Source: Rummeliibacillus stabekisii
GTDB taxonomy: Bacteria; Bacillota; Bacilli; Bacillales_A; Planococcaceae
Direction of reading: 5' to 3'
DNA length: 64,000 nucleotides
NCBI RefSeq assembly: GCF_007988965.1
Contig: NZ_BJVD01000002.1
Span: 124,001 to 188,000, forward strand
In this document: positions 17,671 to 26,319 of the stretch, piece by piece
Layout of the letters: each line of letters starts with the position of its first letter
Position numbering within the stretch: the stretch's first letter is position 1
Program-made: the position numbers and the translations under genes
Notes under the pieces: model-generated
Databases searched by the model: none
Seen by the model: only the letters and a program-made list of their open reading frames with translations
What the model was told of the DNA's origin: nothing

Positions 17671-20562
17671 TTAACGAGTAGTTGTAACTTTGATTTCAGC
17701 TTTTTGGTCATTACCTGCAGCATCTTCAACTTTATCAGCAGCTGCTACTGTTTCGATTGTTACAGCTTTAGTTAAATCGAAATTAACATTGTTAGTAACT
17801 GCAGCAACGATTACTGCATCTTTAGCATAATATTTGTTTGCACCGATTGCATCACCAGATTTAACTGTGTAAGCAGTTCCAGTTGCATCGTAGAATCCAG
17901 CTGTTGTAGCTGTTTTTGCATCATTAGCTTCAGGAGCAGACTCAGGTACGATTACATCACCTGCATTGAAGTAAGTGTAATCAGTGCCAATTTTATCTCC
18001 AGCTTTTACAGCATAAGCTTTACCTGTTTCATCATAGAATCCAGTTGCAGGAGCTTTTACTGCAGGAGTAGTAACAGCTTTTTGAGCTTCTACAATTATA
18101 GTTTTGCCAGTAACACTCTTAACTGTTAAGTTAGCAGTTACATCTTTTGCATCTTCTGTGAATTTGAATGCACCTTCAATGTCACTAGTAGATTTTAAGT
18201 TTTCATCATAAGTTAAAACGAATGTTTTACCATCTGCTAATAGTTGAGCAGATTGTAATTTAGGAGCAACATTATCTTTAACATCTACAGTACCTGCGTA
18301 AGATTTTAAAGTTTTCGTACCCGCAGTATTCTTAACGTTAGCTACTGTGAATACAGCTGCTTTATCGTCTTTTGCAATAGATTCTGCTGGTAATTTAATT
18401 GTAGCTACTTTTTGGTCTTTATCAAGAGTAATAGTAGTTCCAGTTGGAAGTGGTTTTCCACCTAATGTGTAGTTAGCTACATCAGTTGCTGATCCTGCTA
18501 CTGCTCCACCTTTAACTGCTTCTTTGAATGTTACAGTAATAACATTATTAGTAGCAGATGGTAATTTAGTAGATTCTAATTCAAATTCAGTAGCTTGTTG
18601 ACCTTGACCAAAGTCAATAGTGTAGTTAAATGCTGCTGATTTGTTACCAGCTTCTGATAGGTCAGTTACTAGGTCAGTTTTGAATGAGATAGCATATTGA
18701 CCTGAAATAGCTACAGGAGTTGCTGTTTTAAATACTACTTTTTTATCTCCAGCTTTTACAGCTTGAGATTTGAAGTTTTCAAATGTAGTCTGATCAAGAA
18801 CACCATTTGCATCAACGATTGAAGAAGCTGCATCATGTAATGATGAACCAGTTGTAACTGATCCTGCACTTAAACCTTCGCTAAAGTTAATTTCGATTGC
18901 TTCAACTTTACCGTCTTTATCTTTAAGTACGTTATAGCCTGTTGCTACTGGTTTAGCTGCATCTTTTGTTAAAGTTACTTTTTGTACAGAATCAGCTGTT
19001 TTGTTACCTAATTTATCTTCCATGTCTTTAGGTAAAACTACACTGAAAGTACGGCTATCTTTATTCGCAAAGATAGCATCTGATACAGCAATAGTGAATT
19101 GTGTATCGTTTGTATTAGCTACTGGAGTAATTGCTCCAATATTTACAGATGCAAGAGCTTCATCCTTAACTGTGATACCAGCTACTTTAGATACGTTCAT
19201 TGGTTTATTAAATGTTACTAAAATTTCTTTATCATTTGCACCAGCTGATACTGTTGCTACTGGAGTAACTGCATCTACTGATACTGTAAATGTAGCTGTA
19301 GTTGACACAACTTTATTACCCGCTGCATCTTCTGCATTGATTACTTCAACAGTATGTGTTTTACCTGCTTCAAGGTTTAAGCCTGTTAATTCTAAAGTAT
19401 CAGAAGTACCTGTGAATGCAGTTACTGCAGCATAATCTCCATCCACTTTAACTAATACAGTAGATTTTACTGGTTCTGATAATTCAACAGTCGCAGTTTT
19501 AGCTACAGTTCCGTTTGTTTTAGCTTCAACACTTACGATTGAAGGAGCTACTTTATCTTCATAAGTCATTTTACCTACGTATTTTTCAGTAGATACTTTA
19601 TCGTCAGCTTTAGTTTTAATTGCATTAACTACTACAGTTGCATCTGTAACTTTAATAGCTTTAGTTGAAGTTAATGTTAATGTTTTACCATCTTCCGATA
19701 ATTTTCCAGCAGAAAGTTCAACATCGCTAATTGTTACAACATTAGCTTTTTCAGCGTCAGTTTTGTCTACTGCTTTGTTAAATGTAACTTTAACAGTAGT
19801 ACCGTTAATCGCTTCTACAGAGTTAACTTTAGCGCCAACTTCTACACCTTTTTCGATAGCAATTTCTTTGCCTTCGTACTCGTAAGTACCGTTAGCTAGA
19901 TCAGCATCGAAGTAGAATTTATCTTCGTATTTTACTAGACCTTTATTTAAAGAAGAATCTTTAAATAGTTTGCCGCCAACTAGTGCAAGGCCTTCGTTTA
20001 AGCGACCTTCTTTATAAAGAACTGTACCTTCTTTAGCTGTTTTGTAGCCTGATTTTAATTTACCGTTGTAGAATAAAAGAGTTGCATTGTTAGCTGTTTT
20101 GTAGCCTGATTTTAGGTAACCGTTGTAGTAAAGTGATGGATCTTTATCTACATCACCGTATACTTCGTAACCTTTGTCTAAATGGCCATCTTTGTAAAGG
20201 CGCTCGCCGTTGCCAGCTGTTTTGTAGCCTTTTTTAAGTGAACCGTTAAAGAACAACAATTTATTGTTTCTTGCAGTTTTGTAACCTTCTTTTAATTTAC
20301 CGTTGTAGTAAAGTTTGATTGTTTTACCTGAACCAACAGTTTTATAACCTTTTTTCAATTTACCATTGTAGTAAAGTTTAGATTTGAATACTACATAACC
20401 TTTAACAACTTTACCAGTTTTAGCGTTTACTAATTTACCGTTTGACACTTTGTACTTAGAAGCAGCTGATGCAGTAGTAGCACCAGGAACGACAGCAGCA
20501 GTTACTACTGAAGCACCAAGAGCTAGGGCAGCTGTAGTTTTTACTAGTTTAAAATTCTTCAT
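17671..20562 (-). CDS. S-layer-like surface protein with wall-binding-type repeats and Ig-like domains
   Basis: A 963-residue exported protein. Signal peptide about 1-34 (TTASA-AS). Residues about 36-230 consist of degenerate repeats of about 20-25 residues built on LYYNGKLKKGYKTA, the kind found in Lysinibacillus/Solibacillus surface proteins and here also at 8293-9696. The rest is a series of bacterial Ig-like (SbsA/SLP-type) modules with motifs such as VEAINGTTVKVTFNKAVD and ITVTFKEAVKGGAV. Codon use is uniform and Ala/Thr/Val/Lys-rich as in abundant S-layer proteins; only one in-frame start with AGGGAGGA. There is a good terminator and a long AT-rich upstream region, both usual for highly expressed S-layer genes. 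No SLH domain is present. Assembly into a true S-layer is inferred. Confidence 0.85.
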   Translation of the reverse strand: MKNFKLVKTTAALALGASVVTAAVVPGATTASAASKYKVSNGKLVNAKTGKVVKGYVVFKSKLYYNGKLKKGYKTVGSGKTIKLYYNGKLKEGYKTARNNKLLFFNGSLKKGYKTAGNGERLYKDGHLDKGYEVYGDVDKDPSLYYNGYLKSGYKTANNATLLFYNGKLKSGYKTAKEGTVLYKEGRLNEGLALVGGKLFKDSSLNKGLVKYEDKFYFDADLANGTYEYEGKEIAIEKGVEVGAKVNSVEAINGTTVKVTFNKAVDKTDAEKANVVTISDVELSAGKLSEDGKTLTLTSTKAIKVTDATVVVNAIKTKADDKVSTEKYVGKMTYEDKVAPSIVSVEAKTNGTVAKTATVELSEPVKSTVLVKVDGDYAAVTAFTGTSDTLELTGLNLEAGKTHTVEVINAEDAAGNKVVSTTATFTVSVDAVTPVATVSAGANDKEILVTFNKPMNVSKVAGITVKDEALASVNIGAITPVANTNDTQFTIAVSDAIFANKDSRTFSVVLPKDMEDKLGNKTADSVQKVTLTKDAAKPVATGYNVLKDKDGKVEAIEINFSEGLSAGSVTTGSSLHDAASSIVDANGVLDQTTFENFKSQAVKAGDKKVVFKTATPVAISGQYAISFKTDLVTDLSEAGNKSAAFNYTIDFGQGQQATEFELESTKLPSATNNVITVTFKEAVKGGAVAGSATDVANYTLGGKPLPTGTTITLDKDQKVATIKLPAESIAKDDKAAVFTVANVKNTAGTKTLKSYAGTVDVKDNVAPKLQSAQLLADGKTFVLTYDENLKSTSDIEGAFKFTEDAKDVTANLTVKSVTGKTIIVEAQKAVTTPAVKAPATGFYDETGKAYAVKAGDKIGTDYTYFNAGDVIVPESAPEANDAKTATTAGFYDATGTAYTVKSGDAIGANKYYAKDAVIVAAVTNNVNFDLTKAVTIETVAAADKVEDAAGNDQKAEIKVTTTR

Positions 20563-21425
20563 GAATTGAAAATCCTCCCTTATTGGATATGATTAGCATT
20601 AAATCGCATTGATAGACTTATCAACTAACCATGCTTGTCCTTATTATCGACTATATCCTATCAATTTTCCACCTTTTTTTCTGTAAAAATATTGAACAAA
20701 AAAATGTTAATGTCAATTTAATATTAAAAATAACAAAAATGTGTGAAGAATATTCTAACAAATACATTTTTATATTATAAATGATGTTTTTTTACCAAAA
20801 ATATATCATCATTGTAACTATAGTCTTATTTTATATACTTCTTATTAACAGTTATTTATTTTATTTTGTAGTTAATAGATAAAGTAATAATTTAATAGTA
20901 AAGTATAAAAATAACTTTTTAATTTAAAATTGGTTTATCTATAGATAAAATAGTTTAGTCTTTTATGAGTAACTTCCTTTATATATATACCATTTGTCTG
21001 GTACAAATATTATATCTCTATATCATTCCTTACTTTAGATATACCTAATCATATTTATAAACCCTCTCCCTATTAAAATATTATTCTATCGCATAGAAGT
21101 TTTTGGTGATTGACCTTTGTTTTATATACGTCATGATTTCCTGCTTCCTTACCCTATTTCAACCATTTTATAAGTTTCCTCAATCTGGCCACCCTGCTAC
21201 ATTATGCTCTGCAACTCAAAAAGATTCTCATTTCCACTAAACAATTCCGCTTTTATTTTAGAAAGAATAATTCATGCAATTCTTATTTTTATAAAACAAT
21301 TTTACGATTATCCTTCTATTATTTTGATAAATTTTTATTATGGCAATGGAAGAATGTTTTAATTTATAAAGTAAAAAAATGATTTCTCTATTTTTCTTCT
21401 CACCAACTTAAAATAGTTCATTTTT
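20563..21425. other. Long AT-rich upstream region of the S-layer-like gene
   Basis: About 860 bases with no gene and many T/A runs, separating two divergent transcripts. Long untranslated leaders and multiple promoters are common for S-layer genes; I could not place a specific promoter with confidence. Confidence 0.5.
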
Positions 21426-21476
21426 GTCGTTTACGGCTTCCATTTGAATCGTTTGGAACCAGCAAACGACCTTTTT
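21426..21476 (+). promoter_or_regulatory. Structured hairpin before the orphan sigma factor
   Basis: GTCGTTT (21426) pairs with AAACGAC (ending 21470), enclosing GGCTTCCA/TGGAACC; a TTTTT run follows at 72-76. It reads as a terminator on the + strand located 80 bases before the sigma gene, so it could attenuate that gene. Confidence 0.6.
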
Positions 21477-21554
21477 GGCGCGATTATTCGACAGAATAGC
21501 TTTTGTACCTCTTTCTGAAAACATTCTATTCTGAACTCACCTAGGAATAATTCG

Positions 21555-22070
21555 TTGTGCACAATGAGAATTGAGAAATCAAATATGTATCATTTTGAAG
21601 AAATACTGACAAGATTCGAGCCCATGATTTCAGCTGCCATCCGTAAATGTAAAATCTACAAAAATCATGAGCATTATCGTCAAACTGCTCGCATTGCTCT
21701 GTGGCAGGCGTGGCAAAAATACGACAGCAGACAAGGCGACTTTACCCCCTATGCTTATAGGTGCATTCATGGCAGTATACTAGATGAATTGAAACGAGAG
21801 ATCCGCTATGAGACGCACTATCAGCCTGAAGAAGACTCCCAGCTGGAGATACACTTACCTATGGAGTTGGACAATGAAATTGCTAGTAAATTGGAAGGTT
21901 TATTGAATAATCTAGAGGAACAAGATCGGCAATTTCTCATAGATTACTATATAAGAGGGTTCGACTATGAAGAACTTTCGGTGAAGTATAGTACTAGCGT
22001 CGTTGCCTTAAAAAGGCGTCGTGGTCGGTTAATTAAACGAGTTCGAGAAAATAATACCGTTAAGATTTAA
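21555..22070 (+). CDS. Orphan sigma-70 family factor
   Basis: A 171-residue RNA polymerase sigma factor with region 2 (about 12-75: FEEILTRFEPMISAAIRK, ARIALWQAWQKYDSRQGDF, PYAYRCIHGSILDELKRE) and a region 4 helix-turn-helix (about 115-165: LNNLEEQDRQFLIDYYIRGF, YEELSVKYSTSVVALKRRRG). TTG 21555 has AGGA eight bases before it; ATG 21585 is an alternative. No anti-sigma gene is adjacent and it ends in a strong terminator, so it is a single-gene unit. Its targets are unknown; the facing S-layer-like gene is an obvious candidate but unproven. Confidence 0.8.
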   Translation: MCTMRIEKSNMYHFEEILTRFEPMISAAIRKCKIYKNHEHYRQTARIALWQAWQKYDSRQGDFTPYAYRCIHGSILDELKREIRYETHYQPEEDSQLEIHLPMELDNEIASKLEGLLNNLEEQDRQFLIDYYIRGFDYEELSVKYSTSVVALKRRRGRLIKRVRENNTVKI

Positions 22071-22079
22071 GGCATGAAA

Positions 22080-22115
22080 AAAGGCACCTTTGACGAGTTT
22101 GTTAAGGGTGCCTTT
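22080..22115 (+). terminator. Terminator of the sigma gene
   Basis: AAAGGCACCTT pairs with AAGGGTGCCTTT nine bases after the stop codon. Confidence 0.85.
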
Positions 22116-22200
22116 TATGTTGATCTGTTTATAGGGAGTTTTTGGTGTAAGTGCAATTGGCGAATTTTCGAAAAGTTGCTTGAAGTTATACTTGTTATCA

Positions 22201-22356
22201 TTACCCTTGTGTATTTGCGACCCATAGAACGTCCTTCATTTTATCCGCTAGCTCTTGTACTAAATCTGAAGCAGAGAGTGTACCCTCTTCATTTCCTCTT
22301 TGATAACCGTATAATAGGATTTCTTTGAACTTCATTTGCATTTCTTCTTGTGACAT
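22201..22356 (-). CDS. 51-residue soluble protein
   Basis: ATG 22356 follows a near-perfect AAAGGAGG site. The product starts MSQEEMQMKFKEILLYGYQR, continues GNEEGTLSASDLVQELADKM and ends with a KDVLWVANTQG tail. Two amphipathic helices separated by a turn, acidic, no signal or membrane segment. It faces the sigma gene from the other side of its terminator. I do not recognise the family; the clean ribosome site and codon pattern make it a real gene. Confidence 0.7.
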   Translation of the reverse strand: MSQEEMQMKFKEILLYGYQRGNEEGTLSASDLVQELADKMKDVLWVANTQG

Positions 22357-22493
22357 CTGTCTTCCTCCTTTAGATTTTGTTCATAGAGAGGAGATACCCG
22401 ATGTTTTGTATAGGTAAACTTTTTTTAGAAGATTTTTGTTGGAGTTTAATCATTGGTAGCAAAATCTGTGAGTTTTGCTAACGGATAGAAAGC

Positions 22494-22616
22494 GGGGACT
22501 TATTTTGTCTTTTTTCTTGAGTATACTTCTTCTTAGCGGCAGTAAATTGGATGAGAGTGTTAGTAAACGCCTCGTGAGCGGTTGTATTTCTCATAGGAAC
22601 GACAGTAAATTTCAGA
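22494..22616 (+). repeat. 21-bp periodic intergenic repeat, locus A
   Basis: After a leader GGGACTTATTTTGTC, four units follow at exactly 21-base steps: 22535 (AGCGGCAGTAAATTGGATGAG without its last base), 22556, 22577 and 22598. Shared core is A-R-CGG-N-N-GTAAAT. It lies between the 51-residue gene and the mhqD terminator. Confidence 0.75.
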
Positions 22617-22649
22617 TTGTCCCTTTTTCAATTTAATAAGCGCATGAAA

Positions 22650-22700
22650 AAAAGCCTTTAACCCCACTAAATGAATCTCGTTCATTTAATGAAGCTAAAG
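22650..22700 (-). terminator. Terminator of the mhqD-ending operon
   Basis: TAAATGAA/TTCATTTA perfect stem (22668-22688) inside a longer imperfect stem; the minus strand ends in CTTTTTTTC. Confidence 0.7.
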
Positions 22701-22717
22701 ACTATATAAATAGGATT

Positions 22718-23323
22718 CTAACCTAACTTCAAATACCATTCCTTAGCACTTTCCACTTCACCCATTGTTAATTGATGACCTCTATTTTCCCAGTGAAGCT
22801 CAACGCTAGCATTGGCTTGTTGCAGTAGCTGTTGTAATTCTTTCGTCTCTTCAGGAGAGCAGATCGGGTCGTTTGTTCCGGCACCAATAAATACAGATTT
22901 TCCTGCTAGGTCTGGTAAAGCGATGCCTCTTCTCGGCACCATTGGGTGTAACAGGATGGCTCCTTTTAATGCATGTTGGTAGTGAAATAGCAGACTGGCT
23001 GCGATATTGGCTCCGTTTGAGTAACCGATGGCAATGATGTTATCTCGATCGAAGCCGTATTTTTCTGCTGCTTCATCCAGAAACTCATTTAGCTCTCTCG
23101 TGCGGAAGATTAAATCTTCTTCATCAAATACCCCTTCAGATAATCGGCGGAAGAACCTTGGCATGCCTTGTTCTAAGACATTCCCTCTAACGCTTAATAC
23201 ATTGGCTTCATCATCTATGACTCCTGCTAATGGCAGCAAATCAAGTTCGTTCCCACCTGTACCATGGAGCATTAAAAATGTTGGTTTATTTGGGTTGGTT
23301 CCTTTATTAAATATGTGCTTCAT
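22718..23323 (-). CDS. mhqD: MhqD-like carboxylesterase (quinone stress)
   Basis: A 201-residue alpha/beta hydrolase closely resembling B. subtilis MhqD/YodD: LMLHGTGGNELDLLPLA near the start, RGNVLEQGMPRFFRRLSEGV, the nucleophile elbow GYSNG (Ser about 98), acid at GTNDP and His at NRGHQLT. Predicted to hydrolyse esters formed during hydroquinone detoxification. Last gene of a tight minus-strand run of four whose other members also have mhq-type functions; gaps are 40, 14 and 12 bases. It is probably induced by quinones through MhqR, although I see an operator only further upstream. Confidence 0.9.
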   Translation of the reverse strand: MKHIFNKGTNPNKPTFLMLHGTGGNELDLLPLAGVIDDEANVLSVRGNVLEQGMPRFFRRLSEGVFDEEDLIFRTRELNEFLDEAAEKYGFDRDNIIAIGYSNGANIAASLLFHYQHALKGAILLHPMVPRRGIALPDLAGKSVFIGAGTNDPICSPEETKELQQLLQQANASVELHWENRGHQLTMGEVESAKEWYLKLG

Positions 23324-23363
23324 GTTGTAACCTCCTCTTGTGTTCTTTTTCTCATAACCAAAA

Positions 23364-23981
23364 TTATTTTGGTCTTTCTATTTCAAACATCTCACCAATT
23401 TTAGCATAGGATTGGCCTGCCAATCTGCTAACGGCCGCTAATCCTCTAGGATTAATTCTTCCCTTTTCATAAATAGCCTCTTCTATATGAAATTGAACGA
23501 CTTTACCAATAATCAGGTCACAGCCAGGCTCATCTGTGCCACCTAACTCTAAGGCTTGCTCCAGTACACATTCCATTCGGACCTTTGATTCTTTGATGCC
23601 CGGTACAGCAATCTTTGTACTTTCCACAGGCGTTAAGTTTGCTAGCTCTACTTCACTTTGTTCGGGTGGCAGGCTAGCTGCTGTAATATTAATCTTATCT
23701 ACATTGTGTTCATCCACAATATGAACAACAAACTCGTTGGAACCCAAGATATTTCGAGCTGTGTCCTTCATTTTCCCGTCTGACCGTTGAATCGACAGAG
23801 ATATCATAGGCGGATTGGATGAAACGATATTAAAGTAGCTAAATGGAGCCCCGTTCAGAACTCCATCTTGCGTACGGGTTGTAACAAATGCAACCGGCCT
23901 AGGGATAATGCTTCCTGTCAAAAATTTATAATTTTCTCTTTCAGCCATTGTTTCTGGGTCAATCGATCGCATCGCCATCAT
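23364..23981 (-). CDS. Flavin reductase-like (DIM6/NTAB) FMN-binding protein
   Basis: A 205-residue split-barrel FMN protein: TGSIIPRPVAFVTTRTQDG, LNGAPFSYFNIVSSNPPMIS, SIQRSDGKMKDTARNI are the family's conserved FMN-site segments. Such proteins reduce flavins or act directly on quinones and nitro compounds. It lies between a ring-cleavage dioxygenase (14 bases upstream) and mhqD, in the same operon. Start ATG at 23981; ATG 23978 is equally possible. Confidence 0.85.
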   Translation of the reverse strand: MMAMRSIDPETMAERENYKFLTGSIIPRPVAFVTTRTQDGVLNGAPFSYFNIVSSNPPMISLSIQRSDGKMKDTARNILGSNEFVVHIVDEHNVDKINITAASLPPEQSEVELANLTPVESTKIAVPGIKESKVRMECVLEQALELGGTDEPGCDLIIGKVVQFHIEEAIYEKGRINPRGLAAVSRLAGQSYAKIGEMFEIERPK

Positions 23982-23995
23982 TCCTTTTATATGAC

Positions 23996-24943
23996 TTAAT
24001 CTAGCTCTCTCACTTCAATCGGAATTAATCTCCGCTCCATGCCTGCTCTATAAGGCTCAAACTGTTCAGGCAACATTAATTTTTCACCCATTGTTTCTGG
24101 TGATTCATCATGTGCGAATCCTGGAGGATCTGTCGCAATTTCAAACAAGATTTCGCCATGTTCTCTAAAGTAGATGGCATTAAAATAATTCCTATCTCGA
24201 ACCGGTGTTACGCCATACCCGTGTTGTGAGATATATTTTTGCCAATCTAATTGGTCCTCGTTATCAGTAGCACGCCATGCAATGTGATGAACTGTTCCGA
24301 CACCCATAATTCCACGGCCATTTGTTGTTAGTTTCAGGTCAATGACATTCCCGATATCAGCGCTAGAACGGAAACGAATATAGTCCCCCTCTTGCCCTAC
24401 TACTTCAAGCCCCATGATTTCTTCGACTAACTTAGCTGTCTCGCTTGGATGTGTGGAATAAAGTGTAGCTCCGGCAAATCCTTTAATCGCAAATTGTGGT
24501 GTGATTTCTCCGGTAGTCCATGTATTTGTTTCCCCTGCTTCTCTTTCAACTAGCTCTAAGTGTAAGCCATGAGAATCATCAAATGCTAGGACTTCTTCTC
24601 CAAAGCGTTCCATCACTGTATATTGTACATTAAATTTAGCCAGTCTTTGTTTCCAAAAAGCCAAAGCCCCCTGTGGAATAGCATATGCTGTTCCCCCAAC
24701 TTGTCCGTCACCAATTTCGCCCTGCTGCGCATTTGCCCAAGGAAAGAACGTAATGATAGTGCCTGGTTTTCCACCGTCATTGCCAAAATAAAGATGGTAA
24801 GTAGCCGGATCATCAAAATTGACTGTTTTTTTCACTAAGCGTAATCCTAATACACCTGCATAAAAATCTACGTTTTCTTGTGGGTGGCCTACAATGGCTG
24901 TAATGTGATGAATACCCATTGTTTTTTTGCTCATTTTACTCAC
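23996..24943 (-). CDS. Ring-cleaving (vicinal-oxygen-chelate) dioxygenase, MhqE/MhqO-like
   Basis: A 315-residue protein of two glyoxalase-fold halves. First metal ligand in MGIHHITAIVGHPQENVDFY, second-half ligands in GTVHHIAWRATDNE and the glutamate in EHGEILFEIATDPPGF. This matches B. subtilis MhqA/MhqE/MhqO, dioxygenases that open hydroquinone or catechol rings under quinone stress. It is paralogous to the protein at 26320-27303. Twelve bases separate it from the nitroreductase upstream. Confidence 0.85.
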   Translation of the reverse strand: MSKMSKKTMGIHHITAIVGHPQENVDFYAGVLGLRLVKKTVNFDDPATYHLYFGNDGGKPGTIITFFPWANAQQGEIGDGQVGGTAYAIPQGALAFWKQRLAKFNVQYTVMERFGEEVLAFDDSHGLHLELVEREAGETNTWTTGEITPQFAIKGFAGATLYSTHPSETAKLVEEIMGLEVVGQEGDYIRFRSSADIGNVIDLKLTTNGRGIMGVGTVHHIAWRATDNEDQLDWQKYISQHGYGVTPVRDRNYFNAIYFREHGEILFEIATDPPGFAHDESPETMGEKLMLPEQFEPYRAGMERRLIPIEVRELD

Positions 24944-24955
24944 TCCAATTCTTTA

Positions 24956-25576
24956 TTAAACGATGGTGACGAACTCATTCACGGGCTTGCGATAGCCTCT
25001 TGGTTGTCTGCTCGCTACTTTTTCTTTTCCTAGTGTAATCATTAATGCTACCTCGTATTGATCACTGATATTCAGGATTTCTTTTACTTTATCCTCTTCA
25101 AATCCAATCATCGGGCAAGTGTCCCACCCTTTTTCCTTAGCTGCCAGCATAAAAAGCATAGAAGATAAGGAAGCATTTCTGATGGCTTCATCTCTCTGGA
25201 ATGAAGGTCCTCTTGTCTCATACAGATCAACAGTACCTTCTACTGCAAAGTCATATTCTTGTTTATTTAATATACCCAGTATTAATAATCCTTCATTAAT
25301 TTCTGCTGCTTTTTTATAGGCTTCTTTATCGCCCAACACCAAGATGACAGCTGATGCACTATGGACCTTATACTGCCCATTAGCGGCCTTTCTTATTTCT
25401 TCTTTCACCTCTTGGTCTGTCACGACTATATAATGCGTGTGTTGAAGGTTGAAAGCTGAGGGTCCGAGCTTTACTAGGCCAAATATTTCATCTAACTCTT
25501 CCTGTGAAATCTCATAATTCGGAAGAAAGTTGCTTGCCGACCGTCTTTCTTTTACCAACTGCGTGAATTCTGTCAT
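24956..25576 (-). CDS. MhqN-like nitroreductase
   Basis: A 206-residue FMN nitroreductase: KERRSASNF (FMN phosphate contact), GLVKLGPSAFNLQHTHYIVV and LAAKEKGWDTCPMIGFEEDK. The YdfN/MhqN branch reduces quinones or nitroaromatics with NAD(P)H. It heads the four-gene run 25576 to 22718. A 13-bp hairpin without T-run separates it from the FMN reductase gene upstream, so it may receive readthrough from the 27.3-kb promoter. Confidence 0.85.
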   Translation of the reverse strand: MTEFTQLVKERRSASNFLPNYEISQEELDEIFGLVKLGPSAFNLQHTHYIVVTDQEVKEEIRKAANGQYKVHSASAVILVLGDKEAYKKAAEINEGLLILGILNKQEYDFAVEGTVDLYETRGPSFQRDEAIRNASLSSMLFMLAAKEKGWDTCPMIGFEEDKVKEILNISDQYEVALMITLGKEKVASRQPRGYRKPVNEFVTIV

Positions 25577-25668
25577 CTCTATATCCCCTTATCTATCCCT
25601 TTTTTCATAACAACTGAGCACATCCATCAACTTGTTTGATGCGATTTGCTCAATTTTCATGATGTACA

Positions 25669-25702
25669 TATACATGCGCAAGTCGCTGCGCATGTATATG
25701 AA
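25669..25702. repeat. Perfect 13-bp hairpin inside the quinone cluster
   Basis: CATATACATGCGC is repeated inverted with an eight-base loop between two minus-strand genes. No T-run follows on either strand. It may be a weak terminator, an RNA processing or stability element setting the ratio between the two gene groups. Confidence 0.6.
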
Positions 25703-25713
25703 TGAAAGAAAGA

Positions 25714-26307
25714 TTAACGAATAGTGAACAATGCTTTTGACCAAGGAACGACTTGATCTAACATTTGATTCACTGATTCTTCTTGAACAGCTTTTGGTTT
25801 AAAGTCTGTACCGTTTTCGAAATCTGTGAACAATGATAGCGCTGGGTGTACACGAACATCCGCTACAAGCAATTCACCTAAGATGCCACGTAGATGTTCT
25901 GCTGCACGAGCACCGCCAACTGAACCGTATGATACGATACCAGCTGCTTTGTTGTTCCATTCTTCGCGAAGGTAGTCTAGCGCATTTTTAAGTGAACCAG
26001 TAATTGAATGATTGTATTCTTGAACGATAAATACAAAACCATCTTGTGCTGCAACAGCTTCTGACCATGCAGCTGCACCTGATGCATCTCCGCCCGCTTC
26101 CCCTAGTAGTGGCAATTTGTAATCTGCAATATCAATGATTGTGTAGTTCGCGTCACCGCGTTTGTCTGCGATTTCTTTTACCCAAGCGCCTACTTGTGGA
26201 CTTACACGTCCTTCACGAGTTGATCCTAAAATAATACCGATATTTACTTTTGTCATTGTTTCTTCCTCCTCTTGTTTTGTACCAAATAATTTAGACATAA
26301 ATCCCAT
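25714..26307 (-). CDS. NADPH-dependent FMN/quinone reductase
   Basis: A flavodoxin-fold reductase: IGIILGSTREGRVSPQVGAW at the N-terminus, FVIVQEYNHSITGSLKNALD-type region (here FVFIVQEYNHSITGSLKNAL) and GSVGGARAAEHLRGIL. Two starts are possible: ATG 26307 (197 residues, N-terminal MGFMSKLFGTKQEEEE extension) and ATG 26256, which has the stronger GAGGAGG site and gives the usual family length. Both may be used. It is 12 bases after the dioxygenase and presumably controlled by the MhqR-type operator at 27323. Confidence 0.85.
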   Translation of the reverse strand: MGFMSKLFGTKQEEEETMTKVNIGIILGSTREGRVSPQVGAWVKEIADKRGDANYTIIDIADYKLPLLGEAGGDASGAAAWSEAVAAQDGFVFIVQEYNHSITGSLKNALDYLREEWNNKAAGIVSYGSVGGARAAEHLRGILGELLVADVRVHPALSLFTDFENGTDFKPKAVQEESVNQMLDQVVPWSKALFTIR

Positions 26308-26319
26308 GATTTCACTTCC

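Noticed and set aside
22074-22328. Open frame of 84 codons on the + strand
   Set aside because: It begins in the sigma-gene terminator and lies opposite the well-supported 51-residue minus-strand gene.
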